Assembly (NCBI GenBank): GCA_001485605.1
Contig: FAON01000007.1
Span: forward strand, 62,001-126,000
Source: Candidatus Kryptobacter tengchongensis
Lineage (GTDB): Bacteria > Bacteroidota > Ignavibacteria > Kryptoniales > Kryptoniaceae
Length of the DNA stretch: 64,000 nt
Direction of reading: 5' to 3'
This document shows, in pieces, positions 55,930 through 62,376 of this stretch (its first letter is position 1; the number at the start of each line of letters is the position of its first letter). The position numbers and the translations under genes were made by a program. Under the pieces are notes generated by a model. That model saw only the letters and a list, made by a program, of their open reading frames with translations, was not told where the DNA came from and did not search any database.

Positions 55930-56110
55930 AGTTTTTCACCTCAAATTTTTTGTTTTTTATAAACTTGAAAAATCCGTAAATTAAATATGCAAAGCCTGTG
56001 CCAGAAAAAATGATTAAAAATTAATAGCGTTTTGATTTAACCCCTCGCTTTTAGATTTTAATTTTGGCATACGTTTGAAAAGATTTCAGAAATTTAAGCA
56101 CTTTTGACCG

Positions 56111-57067
56111 ATGAAAGTTAAAGCATCTCCAGAGAACATAAAACTTGCCGGGAAAATTATCAAGGAAGGTGGGCTTGTCGCCTTTCCAACTGAGACAGTT
56201 TACGGGCTTGGAGCAAACGCCTTAAACCCTATCGCTGTCGCAAAAATCTTTGAAGTTAAAAACCGTCCCTCATTTGACCCGCTCATAGTTCATATCTCAA
56301 GAATTGAATGGCTTGAAAAACTTACCTCGCAAATTGATGAAAGAGCTTTTAAACTTATTGAAAAATTCTGGCCAGGACCTCTAACACTCGTTTTATTTAA
56401 ATCTCAAATTGTCCCAGACATTGTCACAGCTGGACTTAAAACCGTAGCCATAAGAATGCCAGCCCATCCAGTTGCACTTGAATTAATTGAAAATGCACAA
56501 ACTCCTATCTCCGCACCAAGCGCAAATCCATTTGGCTATATCAGCCCCACAACAGCTGACCATGTTGAAAAAATGCTCGGTGATAAAATTGATTTAATCC
56601 TTGACGCTGGGAAATGCCCAATCGGGGTTGAATCCACAGTTTTATCCTTAATTGATGAAGAACCTAAAATCCTTCGCCCAGGGGGTCTTCCAGTTGAAGA
56701 AATTGAAAAAATTATAGGTAAGGTGAAAATTCAAACAAAATCTGAAAAAATCCTCTCACCCGGACAACTCCAAAGACATTACTCTCCAAAAACACCCGTA
56801 AAAATTTTTAAATCAATTGATGAAATAAAAAACCCAGAAAATTCAGGTATTCTTCTGTTTAAAAAAATCAATCTAAACATAAAAGCAAAGCGAGTTGAAA
56901 TTTTATCAGAAAATGGCGATCTACTTGAAGCATCCGCAAATCTATTTTCAGCGTTGCATCGCCTTGATGATTCTGGAGTTGATGTAATATACGCTCAGGA
57001 AGTTCCAGAAACTGGACTTGGGCTTGCAATTATGGATAGATTAAGAAAAGCATCCGCTCAGGAATGA
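56111..57067 (+). CDS. Threonylcarbamoyl-AMP synthase (Sua5 type)
   Basis: A 318-residue Sua5/YrdC enzyme that makes threonylcarbamoyl-AMP from threonine, bicarbonate and ATP for the t6A modification of tRNAs. The YrdC domain (~8-200) has VAFPTETVYGLGANA, KNRPSFDPL, SAPSANPFGYISPT and ESTVL. The C-terminal Sua5 domain (~225-318, SPGQLQRHYSPKTPV) distinguishes it from short TsaC forms. No promoter could be chosen with confidence. Confidence 0.94.
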   Translation: MKVKASPENIKLAGKIIKEGGLVAFPTETVYGLGANALNPIAVAKIFEVKNRPSFDPLIVHISRIEWLEKLTSQIDERAFKLIEKFWPGPLTLVLFKSQIVPDIVTAGLKTVAIRMPAHPVALELIENAQTPISAPSANPFGYISPTTADHVEKMLGDKIDLILDAGKCPIGVESTVLSLIDEEPKILRPGGLPVEEIEKIIGKVKIQTKSEKILSPGQLQRHYSPKTPVKIFKSIDEIKNPENSGILLFKKINLNIKAKRVEILSENGDLLEASANLFSALHRLDDSGVDVIYAQEVPETGLGLAIMDRLRKASAQE

Positions 57068-57115
57068 AAAACTTTATAACCCGAAAGTTACTGAAAAAAT
57101 CAATGTGTTAATTTC

Positions 57116-57562
57116 TCACCTCTTTAAATCAACGATAAGCTGAATAACGGTATCTATTCTTTGATTAAGTTGAGATATCTGGGAATCTACCTTCTGAGTA
57201 ATTTGCATTATTTCTTGCCTTAACTGTCCCATCTCCTGCCTCAACTGCCCTATCTCTTGCCTTAACTGCCCCATCTCCTGTCTCAACTGCCCTATCTGAG
57301 CATCTAACCTCTGTTCAAGTTGAGCCATCTCCTGTCTCAACTGCCCTATCTGAGCATCTAACCTCTGTTCAAGTTGAGCCATCTCCTGTCTCAACTGCCC
57401 TATCTGAGTATCTATTTTGTTGTTAAGATACCTAAAATCTTCTTCCTGTCTTCTCTTTATCTCATTTACAACCTCAAGTATACTCTTCGTCCTCTCATCC
57501 ACAACCTCATAAACAAGCTCAAGGGTTACCTTCTTTATAGCTTTTGTTAATATCTCCCTCAC
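57116..57562 (-). CDS. Coiled-coil protein with Gln-rich tandem repeats
   Basis: A 148-residue, wholly helical protein of unknown function. Residues ~50-128 are internal repeats: an 18-residue unit (AQIGQLRQEMAQLEQRLD) occurs about twice, followed by several 7-residue GQLRQEM units, a regular coiled coil. No membrane segment is present, unlike the coiled-coil protein at 13541. The start is GTG at 57562. The N-terminal ~45 residues, which mention VYEVVDERTKSILEVV, are non-repetitive. Confidence 0.75.
   Translation of the reverse strand: MREILTKAIKKVTLELVYEVVDERTKSILEVVNEIKRRQEEDFRYLNNKIDTQIGQLRQEMAQLEQRLDAQIGQLRQEMAQLEQRLDAQIGQLRQEMGQLRQEIGQLRQEMGQLRQEIMQITQKVDSQISQLNQRIDTVIQLIVDLKR
57220..57410 (-). 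repeat. Tandem 54-bp and 21-bp coding repeats
   Basis: The same sequence recurs at 57272, 57326 and 57380, exactly 54 bp apart, and several 21-bp units follow on the coding strand. They encode the coiled-coil repeats and can vary in number by recombination. Confidence 0.85.
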
Positions 57563-57717
57563 AAAACTTGCCCGTTTTATTTTTTTACTTTAATCTTTTC
57601 TCAAAATTAAATATAACATCTCGTTCCATTTAAAGTCAAATTTAAAATGACTCACTCCCTCTCACCTTTGATTACTCAATTTCATGACAAATAATTTTTC
57701 AGTAAGCTATATTAACT

Positions 57718-57744
57718 AAAAAGGGCGGGTTTGAACCCGCCCTT
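57718..57744 (-). terminator. Terminator of the T9SS cargo gene
   Basis: 11-bp stem AAGGGCGGGTT/AACCCGCCCTT (57721-57744) followed on the minus strand by TTTTTAGTT. It closes the gene 57752-59647. The rest of the 57563-57751 gap shows nothing notable. Confidence 0.9.
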
Positions 57745-57751
57745 CTTTACT

Positions 57752-59647
57752 TTACTTCACAAGAACCATCTTCTTTATCCCAACGAAATCATTAGCCCTT
57801 AAAACATAGAAATACACACCACTTGACAAATCTCTCCCATCAACCCTAACTTCATGATACCCAGCTGGCAATTCACCAACAAACAAATCTTTCACCTTCT
57901 GACCAGCGGAATTGTAAAGCTCCAACCTAACACTTGAAGCAACTGGCAATTCAAATTTTATTGTAGTATACGGATTAAATGGATTAGGATAATTTTGATA
58001 TAGCGCATACTTCTTTGGAACATCTACTACAACCTGTATCACATCAATATCTTTTCTCTCATATCTTGAAACTGCTTCAATCCTGTAATAATACTTACCA
58101 GATTCAACCACTCCCTTATCAACGAATTCATAATCACTGCCGAATGCACCATTACCTTTTGCTCTTAAAGATGCCTCGCTCTGATACGAACCAACAAGAA
58201 TATAATTCTCATCACCCCTGCCACGATAAATGTTGAACCCAAGGAAATCCTCCCTCTCAACCTGCGTCTTTATCCTCAACTTAACAACATTACCCACAAC
58301 CTCAGCTGAAACATTGACAACCTGAACAGGCAAAGGAGCATCCCCAGTCCCCGAAATTACAAAATCTGAAAACGAGCTAACACCTGAAACAGTTATCGTA
58401 TTGTTGTCTACATCTCTTGCTATCACATTTAATTCTATCCATTGCGTTCCATCCCATTTGAAAACACGCAAAGAATTCTCATCAGTTATACCTTGGCGTG
58501 CAAGATCTGCATCAGAGTAAGAGAAAGTAATGTTTGCTTGAAAACTTGAAATACCCGATTGCTGAATTCTAAACCACCTTCTTAAAACTTTATTATTACC
58601 AAGCGGTCCATCGGGTCGTTGAGTAACACTATCAATTACGGAGACAGTTACATCACCTGAACCAACCAAATCTGTAAAGTCAATAGTCACAGGAAGATAA
58701 TCTGAACCCTGACCGGTTTCCCATTTTTTTGAACCAGTTGATGAAACGGGATAAACAAGATTACCTTCTATAAATTTACCAGGACCTGCCCCAGTGATTT
58801 GACTGTTAACTTTAAGTATCTTTTCACCCGTTATGACTTTACCATTCTGAGTAAAAATTAAAGTGTCTACAGTTAAATCTCCATTTAAATTTAGTGAAAT
58901 GTTAGAACCATCTAACTCCAAACCATAAAAATATCCCCCACCAATAGCACCACTTTCAGTAAAAAACCTCGTTCCATTGATATAAATATTATCAACAGCA
59001 AAACTTGGGCGATCACCTTTGCCACTTACTTGGCGAGTAACCCACCGCAGTTGAACAACCGATTTATTATCACAATCAGATGGCAACATTACTATATGGG
59101 TTTCTAATTTTTGCGGATCAGTAGTATTACCAGTTTGAGTTGTTGTGTTATTTTCATAACTCGAATCAGAAGTTGTAGTATATGATCCAGTATCAGAAGC
59201 AGCTCTATATTGCAAAGCCACTTTATTTATCCTTGTATTATTAGTGCCATCATATGGATTACGGATTGTCATAATATCATATCTAATGATTACTCTTCTA
59301 AAGCCGAAAGTATTAATAGCTAAAACAAGAGCTGGATTAAATTGACCGGTTGGTAAAAAACCAAGTTTACCATTATAATTCCAAATTCTCCCAGCGGTTT
59401 TATTAGCATCCCCACTTGGATTTAATGATGAATCTGCTATAGGTGCTGAAACCTTAAACGCTGTTGATGTTTCTCCACTAGGATTACCCCCTAATGTCCA
59501 GCCATTCCAACCATCTGGATATGTAGAGGAATTCCATGGTAAAGAGCTAAAATCTTGAGAATAAGGCAAGCTTTGGGCAGATGGAACAGTTTGACTATAT
59601 AGATACCAGTTAACAAAAACTATCAAAAATAAAATAACATTCCTCAT
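57752..59647 (-). CDS. Secreted protein with T9SS type A sorting domain
   Basis: A 631-residue secreted protein. A signal peptide (MRNVILFLIVFVNWYLYSQ) is followed by strand-rich domains and a fibronectin-like segment, then the C-terminal sorting domain: YALYQNYPNPFNPYTTIKF, then LELYNSAGQKVKDLF, DLSSGVYFYVL and the end IKKMVLVK. This domain directs passage through the type IX secretion system and attachment to the surface or release. GGAGGTAGGC fixes the ATG at 59647. The enzymatic or adhesive role is unknown. Confidence 0.9.
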   Translation of the reverse strand: MRNVILFLIVFVNWYLYSQTVPSAQSLPYSQDFSSLPWNSSTYPDGWNGWTLGGNPSGETSTAFKVSAPIADSSLNPSGDANKTAGRIWNYNGKLGFLPTGQFNPALVLAINTFGFRRVIIRYDIMTIRNPYDGTNNTRINKVALQYRAASDTGSYTTTSDSSYENNTTTQTGNTTDPQKLETHIVMLPSDCDNKSVVQLRWVTRQVSGKGDRPSFAVDNIYINGTRFFTESGAIGGGYFYGLELDGSNISLNLNGDLTVDTLIFTQNGKVITGEKILKVNSQITGAGPGKFIEGNLVYPVSSTGSKKWETGQGSDYLPVTIDFTDLVGSGDVTVSVIDSVTQRPDGPLGNNKVLRRWFRIQQSGISSFQANITFSYSDADLARQGITDENSLRVFKWDGTQWIELNVIARDVDNNTITVSGVSSFSDFVISGTGDAPLPVQVVNVSAEVVGNVVKLRIKTQVEREDFLGFNIYRGRGDENYILVGSYQSEASLRAKGNGAFGSDYEFVDKGVVESGKYYYRIEAVSRYERKDIDVIQVVVDVPKKYALYQNYPNPFNPYTTIKFELPVASSVRLELYNSAGQKVKDLFVGELPAGYHEVRVDGRDLSSGVYFYVLRANDFVGIKKMVLVK

Positions 59648-59782
59648 GCCTACCTCCATAATTATTTTGTTTTCATTTTCCAGATTTTTCTCTACTTACC
59701 CTCCGACCCCAGCTCTACAAAATTTTCACCAAAACTTAACAACTTACCATGCCAAGCAAATCTTCATCTTTATCTTTCACCC

Positions 59783-59813
59783 GAAATATAAAAAATTCTT
59801 CTTTACCTGTCAA
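59783..59813 (-). promoter_or_regulatory. Candidate promoter of the T9SS cargo gene
   Basis: Minus strand TTG (59811-59813), 20 nt, TATATTTC (59783-59790), 7 of 8 matches to TAnnTTTG. The leader to the ATG at 59647 would be about 130 nt. Confidence 0.45.
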
Positions 59814-59884
59814 GGGCAAAGTAAAGAAAAATTTAGTAACTAAAAATTCCCAATTTCTTTCATCTTCCCGAATCTAAATTCAAG

Positions 59885-59915
59885 TTGATATTCATCTCAA
59901 ATGTTTTTAAATTAA
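59885..59915 (+). promoter_or_regulatory. Candidate ruvB promoter
   Basis: TTG (59885-59887), 20 nt, TAAATTAA (59908-59915), then 26 nt to the ATG at 59942. Same pattern as the bshA and ppiD promoters. Confidence 0.35.
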
Positions 59916-59941
59916 AACAAAAATCGGTTTGCAACTTTCTT

Positions 59942-60988
59942 ATGGCAAAGTTAGGCTATACAAATCCAGAAAAGCTTGAAATTGATGTTGAAGTAGATCA
60001 ACAGCTTAGACCCTTAAAATTTGAAGACTTTGTCGGGCAGGAAAAAATTGTAAATAATCTTAAGGTTTTCATACAAGCAGCGAAAATGAGAGGTGACCCG
60101 CTTGACCATGTCCTTCTTACAGGACCACCTGGACTTGGTAAAACAACCCTCGCATATATAATCGCAAATGAACTTGGCGTTGGAATAAAAGTAACATCAG
60201 GACCAGTGATTGAAAAACCTGGTGATCTGGCAGGAATTTTGACAACTTTGAGTGATAGAGAGGTTCTGTTCATTGACGAAATACATCGTTTAAGCCCCAT
60301 CGTTGAGGAGTACCTTTATTCGGCTATGGAGGACTTTAAAATTGATATTGTAATTGATACAGGTCCAAATGCAAGAAGTGTTAAGTTAAATCTTCCAAGA
60401 TTTACACTTGTTGGTGCAACGACAAGAGCAGGATTACTAACAGCTCCGTTAAGAGCAAGATTTGGGATAAGTGCGAGATTGGATTATTACACGCCCGAAG
60501 AATTATGCAAAATCATAAAACGCTCATCCAAAATTCTCCAGATTCAAATCACTGAAGAAGGTGCGTATGAAATAGCACGAAGGTCAAGGGGAACCCCAAG
60601 AATTGCCAATAGATTGCTCAAAAGAGCTCGTGATTTCGCACAAGCCGATGAAAACCTCGCTGAATACGGAGGAATTATAACAAAAGAAGTCGCCGAATAT
60701 GCACTCAAAGCTCTTGATGTTGATGAACATGGACTTGATGATATGGACAAACGAATCCTTCTAACGATAATTGAAAAATATAATGGTGGTCCAGTTGGAA
60801 TTGGAACAATTGCCGTCGCAGTTGGGGAAGAAGAAGGGACAATTGAAGAAGTTTACGAACCATATTTAATTCAAGAAGGGTTCCTCAAAAGAACACCACG
60901 AGGAAGGGTTGCAACTGAACTTGCATATAAACATTTCGGACTTATTAGGACAAGGTCTGAAAAACAACCAGGTTTATTTGATAACTAA
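59942..60988 (+). CDS. ruvB: Holliday junction branch-migration helicase RuvB
   Basis: A 348-residue RuvB, the hexameric ATPase that drives branch migration with RuvA. Walker [12 protein letters not shown], Walker [11 protein letters not shown], sensor [19 protein letters not shown] and the winged-helix end with [18 protein letters not shown] are present. The ATG at 59942 gives the normal family N-terminus and length. ruvA and ruvC are not here. Confidence 0.96.
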   Translation: MAKLGYTNPEKLEIDVEVDQQLRPLKFEDFVGQEKIVNNLKVFIQAAKMRGDPLDHVLLTGPPGLGKTTLAYIIANELGVGIKVTSGPVIEKPGDLAGILTTLSDREVLFIDEIHRLSPIVEEYLYSAMEDFKIDIVIDTGPNARSVKLNLPRFTLVGATTRAGLLTAPLRARFGISARLDYYTPEELCKIIKRSSKILQIQITEEGAYEIARRSRGTPRIANRLLKRARDFAQADENLAEYGGIITKEVAEYALKALDVDEHGLDDMDKRILLTIIEKYNGGPVGIGTIAVAVGEEEGTIEEVYEPYLIQEGFLKRTPRGRVATELAYKHFGLIRTRSEKQPGLFDN

Positions 60989-61003
60989 AATAAGGGAAAT
61001 TCA

Positions 61004-61450
61004 ATGTCAAGAAAGCAATATTCACTTCGTAGAACTTACATTGGTCGCCTCCCGCAAGGAGCTGACCTGCTTGAGGGTATAACCAAGATCTGCAAAGAAG
61101 AAAACATAAAGATCGGAAAAATAACGGCGATAGGTGCAGTTAAAAAAGCTGTGATTTCTTTTTATGACCAAATTGAAAAGAAATATCATAACATTGAATT
61201 AAATCAGGAAATGGAGATAGTAAGTTGCATTGGAAATATAAGCTTGTTAAACGGTCAACCCTTTGTTCATTGTCATATTGTGCTTGCAGACAATCAAGGT
61301 AGATGTTTCGGTGGACACTTGATGCTCGGCACTGAAGTTTTTGCTTGTGAGTTGATAATTGAAGAATTTGAAGGCGAACCCATTGAAAGAGTATACGATG
61401 AAGCGAGCGGACTAAACCTATGGCATCCAGCTTTGATTTTGATGGAGTAG
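61004..61450 (+). CDS. PPC/DUF296 domain protein
   Basis: A 148-residue protein made of one PPC (DUF296) domain, the fold found in plant AT-hook proteins and in bacterial proteins proposed to bind DNA. GADLLEGITKICKEENIK, HCHIVLADNQGRCFGGHL and VFACELIIEEFEG are typical, including the metal-binding His pair in the HCH segment. Function unknown. It lies 15 bases after ruvB and is followed by the repeat array. Confidence 0.88.
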   Translation: MSRKQYSLRRTYIGRLPQGADLLEGITKICKEENIKIGKITAIGAVKKAVISFYDQIEKKYHNIELNQEMEIVSCIGNISLLNGQPFVHCHIVLADNQGRCFGGHLMLGTEVFACELIIEEFEGEPIERVYDEASGLNLWHPALILME

Positions 61451-61466
61451 AATTCCCCCTTCTATT

Positions 61467-61713
61467 CCCCCTCTCTACGAAAGTAGAGAGGGGGTCAGGG
61501 GGTGAGTTAAACCCACCCCCTTCATCTTCCCCCTCCCTACGAATGTAGAGAGGGGGTCAAGGGGTGAGTAAAATCAAACTCACCCCTTTATCTTCCCCCT
61601 CTTTACGAAAGTAGAGAGGGGGTTAGGGGGTGAGTAAAATCAAACTCACCCCTTCATCTTCCCCCTCTCTACGAAAGTAGAGAGGGGGTTAGGGGGTGAG
61701 TAAAATTAAACCC
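61467..61713. repeat. Double-hairpin repeat array, left part (4 units)
   Basis: Units start at 61467, 61529, 61595 and 61661 (62-66 bp apart). Each holds hairpin A, arms CCCCCTCTCTAC and GTAGAGAGGGGG around GAAA, then hairpin B, arms GGGGGTGAGT and ACTCACCCC around a short A-rich loop, then a TTCATCTT linker. The fourth unit has only the left arm of hairpin B before the DUF559 gene. Small arm changes often keep pairing by wobble. Confidence 0.93.
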
Positions 61714-62091
61714 ATAATCTCAAAAATGAACAAAAAGCAAATAATTGAAATAGCAAGACAGTTAAGAAAACAGCAAACACCTGCAGAAAAGAAACTTTGG
61801 GATGTTTTGCGAAACAGAAAATTTTTAGGATTGAAATTTTTGCGTCAGCACCCAATAATATATGGCGATGGCAATAAACTTCGCTTTTTTATAGCAGATT
61901 TCTACTGTGCAGAGAAAAAAATTATCATAGAAATTGACGGCAAAGTGCACAATTACCAAAAAGATAGAGATCAAATAAGAGATAGCATCACTAACAGCTT
62001 GGGACTGAAGATTTTAAGAATAAAAAATGAGGAATTAACAAGGCTTGAACTGGTTTTAGAAAAGATAGAAAACTTCGTAAAATCTAACTGA
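61696..62091 (+). CDS. DUF559 (Vsr-fold) endonuclease inside the repeat array
   Basis: A 131-residue DUF559 protein, related to very-short-patch-repair endonucleases. AEKKLWDVLRNRKFLGLKFLRQ, FFIADFYCAEKKIIIEIDG and KVHNYQKDRD hold the expected catalytic acidic residues and His, and the end LKILRIKNEEL is typical. The GTG start (61696) is inside the left arm of repeat hairpin B, where GGGGG acts as a ribosome-binding site; the ATG at 61726 is an alternative. The TGA touches the right arm at 62091. So the gene exactly occupies a repeat loop. It probably nicks or cuts DNA; a role in moving or maintaining the repeats is inference. Confidence 0.88.
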   Translation: MSKIKPIISKMNKKQIIEIARQLRKQQTPAEKKLWDVLRNRKFLGLKFLRQHPIIYGDGNKLRFFIADFYCAEKKIIIEIDGKVHNYQKDRDQIRDSITNSLGLKILRIKNEELTRLELVLEKIENFVKSN

Positions 62092-62352
62092 AACTCACCC
62101 TCTTTTATCTCCCCTCTCTACGAAGTAGAGAGGGGTCAGGGGGTGAGTAAAATCAAACTCACCCCTTCATCTTCCCCCTCTTTACGAAGTAGAGAGGGGG
62201 TCAGGGGGTGAGTAAAGTTAAACTCACCCCTTTCACCTTCCCCCTCTCTACAAATGTAGAGAGGGGGTTAGGGGGTGAGTAAGAACACAGCAAAACTCGC
62301 CCTCTTATTCCCCCTCTCTACAAATGTAGAGAGGGGGTTAGGGGGTGAGTAA
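62091..62352. repeat. Double-hairpin repeat array, right part (4 units)
   Basis: It begins with the right arm of hairpin B that matches the left arm at 61691-61706 across the DUF559 gene, then units starting at 62111, 62174, 62240 and 62310. The A hairpins are slightly shorter (25 nt) in the first and carry AAAT instead of GAAA loops in the last two. The last unit stops after its left B arm, 25 bases before the aldehyde dehydrogenase gene. Confidence 0.93.
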
Positions 62353-62376
62353 ACCAAAACAAAATTCCTCAAAACT

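Larger units (their letters stand above)
59648..59941. other. 294-nt divergent intergenic region
   Basis: An AT-rich gap between the T9SS cargo gene and ruvB. It holds a candidate promoter on each strand and the inverted repeat TTCTTTAC (59799-59806)/GTAAAGAA (59821-59828), which overlaps the -33 side of the minus-strand promoter and could be an operator. No RNA gene was recognised. Confidence 0.5.

Noticed and set aside
55930-56110. CIRCE heat-shock operator upstream of dnaK
   Set aside because: No TTAGCACTC/GAGTGCTAA inverted repeat is present; no convincing heat-shock promoter could be assigned.
61467-62352. CRISPR array
   Set aside because: Units are nearly identical through their full length, with no unique spacers, and are made of two palindromes; no cas genes are near.
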